This document shows positions 10,301-17,071 of a stretch of 64,000 nt of DNA, piece after piece. The translations under genes and the position numbers were made by a program. The first letter of the stretch is position 1. Each line of letters opens with the position of its first letter. Origin of the DNA: Acholeplasmataceae bacterium (GTDB lineage Bacteria > Bacillota_I > Bacilli_A > Acholeplasmatales > Acholeplasmataceae); assembly GCA_021108415.1 (NCBI GenBank), contig JAIOQX010000003.1:248001-312000 (forward strand). The letters run 5' to 3'. The notes beneath the pieces are model-generated. The model was not told the origin of the DNA, made no database searches, and worked only from the letters and a program-made list of their open reading frames with translations.

Positions 10301-11313
10301 ATTATTTCATAGATTATAAAGACCAAATTGGTTTTGAAGTTGGATTTAGTGAAGAAGTTTCAAAAGGAGACTATACTTTTGAGATGCATTATACACAAGC
10401 AGTCACTCTTTGGGGTGAAGTTTTAAGCTGGGATATGACTTTTAATCAGATCTATATGCATAAATTAAGAAATGATCAATCAAAAATTGAAGATATTTTA
10501 TTTGTATCAGATACAATCTTCTCAGGATTTAATACGATTATGGATATTAATGAAATCACACCAACGACTTATGAAACTTATATGATGCATCCTGAGCAAA
10601 GATTAATTAATGTTTTACCGACAACAGGTATAAACTATCATATTTATGAAAATCATCAAGCATACTACATTATAGGGCAAGTTCAAAAAACAAATCTTGC
10701 TTTATATGAACCTATTTTCTATATCAGTGATTATGCAATTCTTAAAAAAGTAGTAGATGAAAATCAAATGGATCCAAATCTGCAATCAGATGATTTGACT
10801 GATGATTTTTCACCACGCGGTGATGATTTCAATTTCATCCACTATAGAGTATATGCTGAAGATTATGAAGATCACTTAGATCACTATACTGATTTTTATG
10901 TTGCAGTTCAAGATGTTACAAATAATATAAGATTTGATTTAACAATAGATAATCAAAGTTCACAAGAAATCTCAAATGTATATGTTGGTATAGATATATG
11001 TGCATCAGATGACATATGTGACGCAACAACTTTGGTTTATAAGATGGGTGTTTTTTCAATCTATGATATAATAAATGAGACCTACACGCATACACAGTTT
11101 CAAACTACCTCTCATGGGACATATCAAATCAGTGTAAATCTTGGTAAGGGTTTTAGTTATCAAATCATTTTACAAGAGGCACATATTGATGGAACAAGTT
11201 TTTACCTAGAAGATTCAATTTTACCAAGAAAATACTACATAACCATCGTAATTACAGATGTAATTGAGGAAAATCAGTGGGGATATAGTGCTTTTTTAGA
11301 TCAAAAATCATAA
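4342..11313 (+). CDS. Giant GLUG/beta-helix surface protein (block A)
   Basis: 2323 aa. A Sec-type signal peptide (residues 1-34, ending IQA) is followed near residue 130 by a FEPIG...FDGQGFEITNLY unit, the entry segment of GLUG-type beta-helix proteins. Many degenerate repeats of the form GxxGxxxG-(10)-NxGDI run to about residue 1100. The C-terminal half is Tyr/Asp-rich and beta-rich, and residues roughly 1800-2000 align with the C-terminal part of the paralogue at 21276-28682. I see no LPXTG motif and no C-terminal membrane helix, so retention at the cell must depend on partners. Outside the signal peptide the only cysteines I see are a CASDDIC pair near residue 2220. Likely an adhesin or surface filament; substrate unknown. 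Confidence 0.85.
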   Translation: MNIMWLKKLLIIAFITTMLICIGTFFVVTDIQANTYDQYNQWYGQDLDFDAIDDTYIDFESQYEPFSSIYIDINLINDQKIYVIESAYDLYMFSHVLNSQDYLSYQSLNYVLGNDINYYDLLVTDSSKTFEPIGFRYPFLGSFDGQGFEITNLYLEPILDSTIYEQKYMGLVYVAMFSHIGTTGIVRNFGLINPIIIQPIEWGAMSYIASVGGLNEGLIEYVYYIDTRENQAGFHAEGAFEISGLVSKNYGILRESFISTPFVKSLAVVQNIETQIILGYNYGIIDHLYYDVSVLSDADINLLNGVGLETHEFQVESYFDSQWYFNNDYQLLTNDEFLKSQFLLKNTYPILQGLEVSEMQLLLDDATDLLFMNELFSQSNVFRSSDYLIIHDIDMHQVAYDAYQQAPFGFSGHFSSDIISSESILYNRIDLQNGNPSYYSIIGLNVHYGSAIGRYQSYGFFSSLFGTVEHLNFIDASIIPLDAHIDNDQREVMIGLISGVMDEANIYDVHIDLNMNVSDFMNYYEFMSIGSFVGSAKGLIEKVSSTGDIDVALQSNGDNQISYLGAIIGQADQLEISKVINRSQLYGIGYSSAMNQINYMGSMIGYGSIEYANQLINRADLYVNQNGNIPELYVGGIFGYLTDIKDSLSNIYQHSDIIVDMNQQQNLYVNGIGYLKNNDEKTMITSLTHHGHIDLNYNSNLDITELKNSSLNMSLGITLDGQATLYGIYQTQNQLLDISYINSFSGLITKTDDQEISITKAYQKGNINFTSSNDLTKDNILISGILLGDSYSLEYLRQEGDINIHITNDSDLASSGKLNVFGVFETLSQDQTAINIYQGGDISITKSEINDLVYDLYVSGIAYKHENTNYYQTHDISYDTIEISDLNGSMDMMLNQGDILISDNFDGDIKASGILLYNYGLLTNAINLGDINIYNDIATLNDQIEAAGIVYLMVGSYASIKDAANNGDVIVVSNTANGYAHASGIVLRNDQIESGADIQAEGTHQYAKIMFSANYGDIYAYNNNDESSYTIIDETRSKASGILGLGLLSSVNNVNFGNIYSNHLASAMIGFIYLNKFGTIAYDQVYIANSMNYGSVREILAYDSSDLSFSIDINQAPTDLNNNAFGAIVGKIHTQTSTWAFAGDVMYPIDRIYFGYLLNFDQKIDMFSSAPPLSSSWQDVFGGDATVANLAILEMQKYMATTNPDDDSTAPFSYFYAGGLFGQYLGKQISYYDLTTQDSGMFYEDFAFRSIRPVYKGTDQYILDYISYIPRDKINDHMIDILEDGQSVYYPGFYALSSSKGIGNGIFIPDNFETENLNEFSDIYPLGDSSFLGDPEQTDTISNQLYVQMRQIKMDLATTIYDLEINQTDILGNVVVDGLTLKDPIIDEQRQLITYYLPSNAAILENQVSTLMNVNSFVEVSEGITNARKVLDIPGSGDPSYTWVGTHKKENDQMIEIGPYHDTGIYNLSSTFEAYESYNRNNPVYTYSTTPYDTLDAVDSIFTHDPNVQTFIIFFTVWYAQGYQTTASAPTQAGYAPYESYSQSNYPTLYRYVGPSQEAVTYVESEVINGVSVFDDAGVYFMANLDETSYQISQQASLTYLDQAQTSLISIPRSYGIYDLMSYQGEYIDSVEDHYGSVRVFSDAYNSADPATYKDYEIRIIRTADESITDILSLSVNDIDALDTIYNVDSVIANQALNGSSENVMDITYETLNSSDLYYMLKHIEVYHFETLTKVTSSYYRLEYGYVSADQGFNNLDGTWGVGTFDVRFIPLNDFESGHYILRTTLLSGQTYDVEFTKDESSLKSVELLTYQDQTIIPDSNLITSYIDYGLYFDLEFEETYGVDFSNLDDITNIYYLDINENMPSYIEDLEISYFSTIVSVDLSISRLVDLRYQYDVIYTIQAEDLSLNVFTHRLIEKEINLAPIKVYKNGGELEDVVDIDILYAEAPTIRVAYDLSNIFIPHDEVFTFSDSFMPLYDGDQASRSVDYFIDYKDQIGFEVGFSEEVSKGDYTFEMHYTQAVTLWGEVLSWDMTFNQIYMHKLRNDQSKIEDILFVSDTIFSGFNTIMDINEITPTTYETYMMHPEQRLINVLPTTGINYHIYENHQAYYIIGQVQKTNLALYEPIFYISDYAILKKVVDENQMDPNLQSDDLTDDFSPRGDDFNFIHYRVYAEDYEDHLDHYTDFYVAVQDVTNNIRFDLTIDNQSSQEISNVYVGIDICASDDICDATTLVYKMGVFSIYDIINETYTHTQFQTTSHGTYQISVNLGKGFSYQIILQEAHIDGTSFYLEDSILPRKYYITIVITDVIEENQWGYSAFLDQKS

Positions 11314-11372
11314 AAATAAAAAAACCTTTACTACGTAAAGAAAAAAAAGAACAAAGAAAATGCACAAAAGTG

Positions 11373-11401
11373 TTGACAAAAACATTGACATGTATTATGA
11401 T
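11373..11401 (+). promoter_or_regulatory. Sigma-A promoter of block B
   Basis: A perfect -35 TTGACA (11373-11378), a 17-nt spacer and -10 TATGAT (11396-11401). A second TTGACA at 11385-11390 has no matching -10. Transcription should start near 11408, just ahead of the first riboswitch. I see no other good promoter between the four riboswitch units, so all four should lie in one leader of roughly 500 nt. Confidence 0.8.
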
Positions 11402-11421
11402 ATAGGTACAAATAGGAGAAA

Positions 11422-11527
11422 TCCAAATGTTAAAGGCAAACTTAAGGAAACTTAAGGACGCAAAGCTATAGGGCCTGTCAATGGTAGCCAGTTGTCATTA
11501 GAGATAATGATTGCGGGTTTTTTTATT
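11422..11527 (+). promoter_or_regulatory. c-di-GMP-I (GEMM-I) riboswitch, unit 1 with terminator
   Basis: The GGCAAAC core at 11435 leads into a hairpin capped by a GAAA tetraloop (CTTAAG arms), then GACGCAAAGC, GGGCCT and GGTAGCCAG, the conserved blocks of the c-di-GMP-I aptamer. The guanine preceding GCAAAC that separates c-di-GMP from cGAMP binders (G20 in Vc2 numbering) is G. A hairpin with TCATTA/TAATGA arms and a T-run follows at about 11487-11527; its 5' arm reuses the aptamer's 3' strand, so ligand binding would compete with termination (predicted ON switch). Confidence 0.88.
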
Positions 11528-11546
11528 ACCTATTTAAAAAGCAAGA

Positions 11547-11652
11547 TCAAAATGTAAAAGGCAAACTTAGGGAAACTTAAGGACGCAAAACTAAAGGGCC
11601 TGTAAAATGGTAGCCAGTTGTCATTAGAAATAGTGATGCTGGCTTTTTATTT
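11547..11652 (+). promoter_or_regulatory. c-di-GMP-I riboswitch, unit 2 with terminator (variant core)
   Basis: Same layout as unit 1, core at 11560. The tetraloop hairpin is present, but the strictly conserved GACGCAAAGC reads GACGCAAAAC, losing the G that pairs at the base of the second helix. GGGCC and GGTAGCCAG are kept. A strong terminator (AGCCAG...CTGGCT plus T-run) occupies 11612-11650. The unit may bind more weakly or be decaying. Confidence 0.82.
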
Positions 11653-11676
11653 ACCTTATTATATAGATAGCAAATT

Positions 11677-11783
11677 TAAAAATGTAAAAGGCAAACCTAG
11701 GGAAACCTAGCGGCGCAAAACTAAAGGGCCTGTTAAATGGTAGCCAGTTATCATTAGAATTAATGATGCTGGTTTTTTGTTTT
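11677..11783 (+). promoter_or_regulatory. c-di-GMP-I riboswitch, unit 3 with terminator (variant core)
   Basis: Core at 11690. The tetraloop stem is CCTAG GAAA CCTAG in changed register, and the conserved block reads GGCGCAAAAC instead of GACGCAAAGC (two changes). The GGTAGCCAG and terminator (TCATTA GAAT TAATGA with T-run, to about 11779) are intact. This is the most divergent of the four; it may be weak or altered in ligand affinity. Confidence 0.78.
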
Positions 11784-11798
11784 AAAAAAATTAAATGT

Positions 11799-11901
11799 AA
11801 AAATGTATAAGGGCAAACTTAGGGAAACCTAAGGACGCAAAGCTATAGGGCCTATAAATGGTAGCCAGTTGTCATTAGAAATAGTGATGCTGGTTTTTAT
11901 T
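11799..11901 (+). promoter_or_regulatory. c-di-GMP-I riboswitch, unit 4 with terminator
   Basis: Core at 11812 (GGGCAAAC), GAAA-capped hairpin, canonical GACGCAAAGC, GGGCC and GGTAGCCAG. The terminator hairpin spans about 11862-11899 with a T-run. It lies immediately before the ribosome site (AAGGTGG) of the gene starting at 11922. Core spacings between successive units are 125, 130 and 122 bp. Together with the promoter, these four units explain the whole 609-bp gap between genes. Confidence 0.87.
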
Positions 11902-11921
11902 TTAAGAAAGAAGGTGGTTCT

Positions 11922-12635
11922 ATGAGACTTTCAAAAGTTCTAGAAGTTAAAAAGAAAAAACTCAGAAGTAGAATCTTCACCTTCGGAGTTATCATTACAG
12001 GGATTTTGAGTATAACGTTCGCGATCATTACATTTTATGGTCAAAACGCAGGGAACTTCGTCATGTCAATGGATTATGATGCTTACAATAGAGGAATCAT
12101 CCTCTCAAGTGATGTTGAGTTTACTAATCCAACAGCAAGACTTCTCACAGAACCTATAGAAGATGCAAGAGATATGACATACAGTTGGTTGAAGTTAGAA
12201 GAAGTCAATCAAACTGATGGAAATTATTTAGATACAGATTATGATTATGTGGCATATACATTCTATGTTAAAAACGATGGGTTTGAAACAGTAGACATTA
12301 CATACCATTTAAGAATGACTGAGATTCACAGAGACATCGATGAAGCAATTCGCATCTTAATTATTGAAGATGGGACAGAAACAATGTATCAAAAAATTGA
12401 TAAAGTAAATTCAGATGGGCAACTTCCTTATTATCCAGAAATTATGCCAACTCCTAAATTCTTCGTCAATGATACAATCGTCGCAAGAGAAAGTTTTACA
12501 AAATTTGAACCAGGTGAAGTTAGAAAATTTAGCGTCATCATGTGGCTTGAAGGATATGACCCTGACACCAACGATGAGATATTAGGTGGAAGAATTAAAC
12601 TTCAAATGAATTTCTCAATTGATGGTTTAAATTAA
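11922..12635 (+). CDS. Secreted/tethered surface protein with WLEGYD motif
   Basis: 237 aa. A basic N-terminus (KKKKLRSR) is followed by a hydrophobic helix at about residues 19-40, without the AWF signature, so it may stay membrane-anchored. The rest is beta-rich and acidic and carries IMWLEGYDPDTND near the C-terminus, the motif shared with the TasA-like proteins at 12647 and 13680. It is the first gene under the four-riboswitch leader. By analogy with TapA-type accessory proteins it could anchor or nucleate a fibre; that role is inferred. Confidence 0.75.
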   Translation: MRLSKVLEVKKKKLRSRIFTFGVIITGILSITFAIITFYGQNAGNFVMSMDYDAYNRGIILSSDVEFTNPTARLLTEPIEDARDMTYSWLKLEEVNQTDGNYLDTDYDYVAYTFYVKNDGFETVDITYHLRMTEIHRDIDEAIRILIIEDGTETMYQKIDKVNSDGQLPYYPEIMPTPKFFVNDTIVARESFTKFEPGEVRKFSVIMWLEGYDPDTNDEILGGRIKLQMNFSIDGLN

Positions 12636-12646
12636 GGTGATGAGAT

Positions 12647-13618
12647 ATGATGATTAAAAAATTATATATTTCATTCATCACATTAATATTATTATTTGTA
12701 ACATTTGGAACGGTAACATTTGCTTGGATCAGCTTATCTACAATCAATAATATAGAAGGCTTGTCTCTAGCAGCATCTGGTGGTGATGAATTACAAATTT
12801 CACTAGATGGCATAAACTTTGCTTCACAATTACCAGCGGAAAGCTTATATGAACTATTTGATGATATCTCATTAGTAGATGTAACATCAACAGATGGACT
12901 TAACTTTCAAACTGGAGGATTAAGAGATGTTGCTCCAGCAATTGCAAACGAACATTATTTGAGTTTTGACTTATATTTTCAAACAAGTGTTGTAGAACAT
13001 CATGTATATTTAGTAAACAATGTATCAGATCAAGTAGCATATGATACATCAGCAACCGGAACATTCGTTGTATCAAATGGTGTCATGTGGACAGCAAAAT
13101 ACGATTTCTGGTATGGACCTGGTGAAGATGATCTAGTTCAAAAAGGTGATGAAGATAGATATTATGCATCAGATAGCATAAGAATATCAATTACAGAGTT
13201 ATTAGATGAAACTAACGAATTAGATTTAAGAAACGAATTAGATTTAAACAAAATCATCTTTGATCCAAGTGGAGATGAATTAAGAGGGTATGGACAACCT
13301 TATGGAGCATTTAGTTACTTCTTTGCAAGAACTAGACACTACATATATTTACCAGAAACCACTCAAGAGGTAAGTTACAGACTTACAGAGATTGACTCAC
13401 TAAATCCTTATCAAGCATTGGATAACACATCATTAATCACTGTATTACAAGATACTGGCCGAGTTAATGAGAAGAATAAACCAATATATAGCGGTAAGGT
13501 AAGAATCAATATTTGGATAGAAGGTTGGGATGCAGATGCATTTGATGCAGTCGAAAATGATCGTGTCAAAATTCAATTACAGTTTAAAGCATTGATTCCA
13601 CCAGAGATTACGGATTGA
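12647..13618 (+). CDS. TasA-like secreted protein with SipW-type signal peptide
   Basis: 323 aa. The signal region ends FGTVTFAWISLST, matching the SipW-cognate signature. The mature part is beta-rich, with a TTDGLNF-like segment (STDGLNFQTGGL) also present as TADGVNFETLGAL in the next protein, and ends with NIWIEGWDADAFD followed by a final strand. This is the same architecture as 13680-14621, so the two are probably co-assembled subunits. AAGGTG lies 7 nt upstream of the ATG. Similarity to TasA/camelysin is by signal peptide and overall design; a fibre-forming role is inferred. Confidence 0.8.
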   Translation: MMIKKLYISFITLILLFVTFGTVTFAWISLSTINNIEGLSLAASGGDELQISLDGINFASQLPAESLYELFDDISLVDVTSTDGLNFQTGGLRDVAPAIANEHYLSFDLYFQTSVVEHHVYLVNNVSDQVAYDTSATGTFVVSNGVMWTAKYDFWYGPGEDDLVQKGDEDRYYASDSIRISITELLDETNELDLRNELDLNKIIFDPSGDELRGYGQPYGAFSYFFARTRHYIYLPETTQEVSYRLTEIDSLNPYQALDNTSLITVLQDTGRVNEKNKPIYSGKVRINIWIEGWDADAFDAVENDRVKIQLQFKALIPPEITD

Positions 13619-13679
13619 CTTAACGAAAGTTAATTAAAATAAAAAAAATAGAAAGAAAAAAACTAAGGAGACTAGAAAA

Positions 13680-14621
13680 ATGACAAAGATTACAAGAAAA
13701 TTATTATTATCGATTATTACGGTTGTATTAACAGTGGTAGCATTGGGAACTACAACATTTGCATGGTTTACACTAACGAATACTTCAGCTGTACAACCAT
13801 TTGAAGCTGAAATCGTAGCTGATTCAGGGATTGAAATTGCATTAGGTGCACACGCTACTGGTTTAGCAAATCCTACATCATTAGATTGGGTTACTACATT
13901 AACTACAGAAGCTGTTGAAGCTTATATTGAAGCACAATACAATGCAGGTAGAATCGTGTTTAATCACGTGACAACTGCTGATGGTGTTAACTTTGAAACA
14001 CTGGGTGCACTTGCGATGACAGGTACATCAAGTGGTTATTTAGAAATACCACTTAACTTTAGATCAGATACTGCAAATCAAATTGACTGGACAGCAGTTA
14101 CAATTGCATCAACTCCTGAAAACTGGACTGTTGATGTAGCATTTACAGACTTTGGTGGTGTTGCAAGAACTGCTGGTTCAACTGTATCAGTTGATGCATC
14201 AAATGGTATGAGAATTGCAATGTTATCAGAAGCAGCTTATGGTGGACATATCGTTGCATATGAAAAACCAGCAAGTGCAGCAAATCATGTATTAGGTACT
14301 GGTGGAGATTTATCAGATTTAGTTACTTTAGATGATGATAATTTCGGTACCGCTGGCGCGATGAATTATTACTACCAAAAAAATGCAACACTTCCTTTTG
14401 GAGCAGAATCAGTTGTAACACTAGCTACACAAACTTCAATTGACAATGATCAAGTAATCACTATGGCTGATGTTTCAGCATCACCTACAGATTATCAAGC
14501 AGATTATTTTGGACAAGTAATGATTAGAATTTGGTTAGAAGGTTGGGATGCTAATACATTTAACTCAGTATTATCAAGAACAATATCTACACAATTTATC
14601 TTCGCAGGAGTTACAGTTTAA
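13680..14621 (+). CDS. TasA-like secreted protein, probable major subunit
   Basis: 313 aa. SipW-type signal peptide ending TTTFAWFTLTN, then an Ala/Thr-rich, Cys-free mature domain with TADGVNF and a C-terminal RIWLEGWDANTFN strand. The composition is simpler and more Ala-rich than its neighbours, and the gene has a strong AAGGAGA ribosome site and a stable hairpin directly after the stop, all consistent with a highly made structural subunit. The partial gene at 1-263 is its block A paralogue. SipW-processed proteins of this type form fibres or surface layers in Bacillus; that function is transferred by analogy. Confidence 0.8.
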   Translation: MTKITRKLLLSIITVVLTVVALGTTTFAWFTLTNTSAVQPFEAEIVADSGIEIALGAHATGLANPTSLDWVTTLTTEAVEAYIEAQYNAGRIVFNHVTTADGVNFETLGALAMTGTSSGYLEIPLNFRSDTANQIDWTAVTIASTPENWTVDVAFTDFGGVARTAGSTVSVDASNGMRIAMLSEAAYGGHIVAYEKPASAANHVLGTGGDLSDLVTLDDDNFGTAGAMNYYYQKNATLPFGAESVVTLATQTSIDNDQVITMADVSASPTDYQADYFGQVMIRIWLEGWDANTFNSVLSRTISTQFIFAGVTV

Positions 14622-14675
14622 TAAAAACTTATAAAAATATTAGGAAAAACCTATTATATTAATACAGTCTAGTCT

Positions 14676-14708
14676 GGTAAGTGCATTTAATTATAAAATG
14701 CACTTACC
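14676..14708 (+). promoter_or_regulatory. Intercistronic hairpin after major subunit gene
   Basis: Perfect 13-bp inverted repeat (GGTAAGTGCATTT at 14676-14688, complement at 14696-14708) with a 7-nt loop and no T-run. It resembles the hairpin at 280-313 in position. It probably stabilises the upstream message or lowers expression of the downstream peptidase and ATPase genes. Confidence 0.55.
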
Positions 14709-14772
14709 AATCCTCATGGATTGTGTTAAAATATACAGTGAAGGATATATTAGATAAGGGAGCATTTCAAAT

Positions 14773-15495
14773 ATGGACGCAAAACAAAAAGCAACAACGA
14801 AGAAAGTATTATCGATATCGCTTAATTCACTGTTTTATTTAATTATTGTATTATTACTTATATTTTCAGTAGCAAATATCAAAGTTAAAAAAGAAAACGA
14901 TATTGCAAATATTTTTGGTTCAGGATTCTTATCAGTTCAATCAAACTCAATGTTTGGTGATCAAGAAGATTCGTTTGAAAAAGGCGATATGATTTTTGTA
15001 AGAATGTTAGATGAAGAATCAGTAAAAGAATTACAAGTGGGAGATATTGTAACTTATTTTGATATGACTATCAGAGAGTTCAATACCCATAGAATTGTCG
15101 AAATTAATTTAGAAGAAGAGTATTTAATAACTCAAGCGGATTACAACTATATTGGACAAAACACAAATACACAACCTGATCAAGCTATCGGCTTTGATCA
15201 AGTATTAGCAAAATATAGTTCTAAAATTTCTGGTTTAGGTAATGGTTTGGATTATATTCAATCACCTACAGGATTTGCATTATTTATTATCCTGCCAGTC
15301 GTATTAATCTTAGGATTTGAAGGATTTAAGTTAGGAAGAAATATCATTCAACTTAATCGTGCTAAAATGGAAGAACAATTTGCATCAGAAAAAGAAAATC
15401 AACAAGCACAATTAGAATCTGAAAAAGAGAAAATGCGTCAAGAAATATTAGCTGAGTTAAATAAAGAAAAAGATAACGAAAAAAAATCTAAATAA
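14773..15495 (+). CDS. sipW: SipW-type (ER-type, S26B) signal peptidase I
   Basis: 240 aa. Membrane helix at about 16-36, catalytic domain, second helix at about 172-190, then a charged coiled-coil tail of about 45 residues. The probable catalytic residues are Ser59 (QSNSM), His106 (FNTHR) and Asp123 (TQADYN), the Ser/His/Asp set of archaeal, ER and SipW peptidases rather than the Ser/Lys pair of ordinary bacterial enzymes. It should cleave the AWF-type signal peptides encoded around it. The long cytoplasmic coiled tail is unusual for SipW and could dock to the AAA+ protein encoded 25 bp downstream. The symbol denotes family, not proven orthology. Confidence 0.87.
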   Translation: MDAKQKATTKKVLSISLNSLFYLIIVLLLIFSVANIKVKKENDIANIFGSGFLSVQSNSMFGDQEDSFEKGDMIFVRMLDEESVKELQVGDIVTYFDMTIREFNTHRIVEINLEEEYLITQADYNYIGQNTNTQPDQAIGFDQVLAKYSSKISGLGNGLDYIQSPTGFALFIILPVVLILGFEGFKLGRNIIQLNRAKMEEQFASEKENQQAQLESEKEKMRQEILAELNKEKDNEKKSK

Positions 15496-15520
15496 CGGCT
15501 AAAAGATTCAAGGAGAGCAT

Positions 15521-17062
15521 ATGGTAGAATTTGCACGTTACTATATCGACTTCATTAGAGAACTTTTTGCAAATATCGGTGAATTTTTTAAAAACATTTT
15601 TGAAGCTTTTGCCGATTTATTTTTTCATAATGTCGTTGTATATTTTCAAAAGTTCATACTATCAAGTTCACTTTATACATTGCTCGATTGGGTAATGGCT
15701 TTTGTTGTTTTGATTATTAATTTAGCCTTTGCAATCTTCTTATTATTGAAAATATATCAATGGTTAAGTCGTTATTTTCGCTTTATAAAGAGAGAAATTG
15801 AAAAAGATGAGCTTTTAGAAGAAATATCTTTCTTAAATGAGAAAACAGTAGAGCTCATTGATGAGAAAAATAAGATCTTAGCACTTAAAGTATCAAATTT
15901 AGGATTATCTCCAGAAGAACAAAGAAAAGCAGATCAAGAGTTCTTTGATGAACAAGAAGAAGAACATAAAGGTCCATCAAGATTTACTAAACTCATCGAC
16001 ATTGATAAAGATTATGAATCTCGTATGACTAGCATAAGAATGAAAGAAGAAGATATGATTAATCTTCGTGAATTGGTTACAAGATTTATCAACTTCTCAG
16101 CTTCTCAACTAGGATTATTCTATGATAGAAAAATTATCTCAGCATTCTTTGCAGGATTTGCATCTTCTAAAACAATGATTTTAGAAGGTATATCTGGTAC
16201 CGGGAAAACATCTCTACCATATGCAATGGGTAAATTCTTTGGTAATGATTCTAAAATCATTGCAGTTCAACCTTCATGGCGAGATCGTGCAGAAATGATT
16301 GGATACTTAAATGAGTTTACAAAGAAGTTTAATGAAACAGAATTCTTAGAAGCCATTTATGAAACAACATATCGCGATGATATCTGTATCATCGTTCTAG
16401 ATGAAATGAACTTAGCGCGTGTTGAATACTACTTTGCAGAACTTCTATCTTTACTAGAAATGCCAGATACAGACCAATGGTTTATTGATATTGTTCCAAG
16501 TTCACAACCAGGAGATCCTAGAAACTTTAAAAAAGGTAAAATCCTACTTCCACAAAATGTATGGTTTGTTGGAACAGCAAATAAAGATGATTCAACATTT
16601 ACAATTACCGATAAAGTTTATGATAGAGCAACACCAATTGAAATTAATACGAAATCAAATTTCATAGATGCACCTCCAACAGATGGTGTCATCATGTCAA
16701 ATGATTACTTACAAGAATTGTTTAGAGCTGCAGGAAAAGATAATCCACTAAGTTTAAAAGCAATTCAAAACTTAGAAAAACTTGATAAGTTTATCACTGA
16801 GAACTTAAAAGTTACGTTTGGTAATCGTATCATGAAACAAATTAGATCATTCGTACCAGTTTATGTTTCTGCTGGTGGTTCTGAATATGAAGCGCTTGAT
16901 TATATCGTAGCAAGAAAAATTTTCAGAAAATTTGAAAGTTTAAATCTTCCATTCTTGCAAACTGAAATCAATGAATTGTCTATCTTACTTGATCGACTAT
17001 TTGGTAAAAATTCATTTGTAGAATGTCAAGCTTACTTAACAACAATTAAGAAATCTTACTAG
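15521..17062 (+). CDS. Membrane-anchored McrB-like AAA+ ATPase (block B copy)
   Basis: 513 aa, paralogue of 719-2266. N-terminal segment MVEFARYYIDFIRELF is nearly the same in both, followed by a membrane helix at about 57-80 and a coiled coil at about 88-130. Walker A GISGTGKT is at 223-230 and Walker B IVLDEMN at 291-297, with DEMNLARVEYYFAE typical of McrB. A PSWRDRAEM segment after the P-loop domain start is also identical between copies. Encoded between the SipW peptidase and a DUF2357-like coiled-coil protein. Likely a hexameric motor at the membrane face serving the surface system; no DNA-restriction partner is present. Mechanism is unknown. Confidence 0.87.
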   Translation: MVEFARYYIDFIRELFANIGEFFKNIFEAFADLFFHNVVVYFQKFILSSSLYTLLDWVMAFVVLIINLAFAIFLLLKIYQWLSRYFRFIKREIEKDELLEEISFLNEKTVELIDEKNKILALKVSNLGLSPEEQRKADQEFFDEQEEEHKGPSRFTKLIDIDKDYESRMTSIRMKEEDMINLRELVTRFINFSASQLGLFYDRKIISAFFAGFASSKTMILEGISGTGKTSLPYAMGKFFGNDSKIIAVQPSWRDRAEMIGYLNEFTKKFNETEFLEAIYETTYRDDICIIVLDEMNLARVEYYFAELLSLLEMPDTDQWFIDIVPSSQPGDPRNFKKGKILLPQNVWFVGTANKDDSTFTITDKVYDRATPIEINTKSNFIDAPPTDGVIMSNDYLQELFRAAGKDNPLSLKAIQNLEKLDKFITENLKVTFGNRIMKQIRSFVPVYVSAGGSEYEALDYIVARKIFRKFESLNLPFLQTEINELSILLDRLFGKNSFVECQAYLTTIKKSY

Positions 17063-17071
17063 GGGTAGACT

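Noticed and set aside
11320-11345. Small hairpin CTTTAC/GTAAAG after the block A giant as a terminator
   Set aside because: Only 6 bp and followed by an A-run rather than T on the plus strand, so support is too weak to list.
11430-11900. Regularly spaced repeats that could be read as a CRISPR array
   Set aside because: The period is about 125 bp, the repeats are imperfect and structured, and each ends in a terminator; they match c-di-GMP-I aptamers and no cas genes are near.
12595-12813. Minus-strand frame across the 11922/12647 gene junction
   Set aside because: It is antisense to two well-supported secreted-protein genes and has no initiation signals.
14721-14751. Promoter before the first signal peptidase gene
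   Set aside because: TTGTGT and TATATT are 19 bp apart and neither is a good match; read-through from the subunit gene explains expression.
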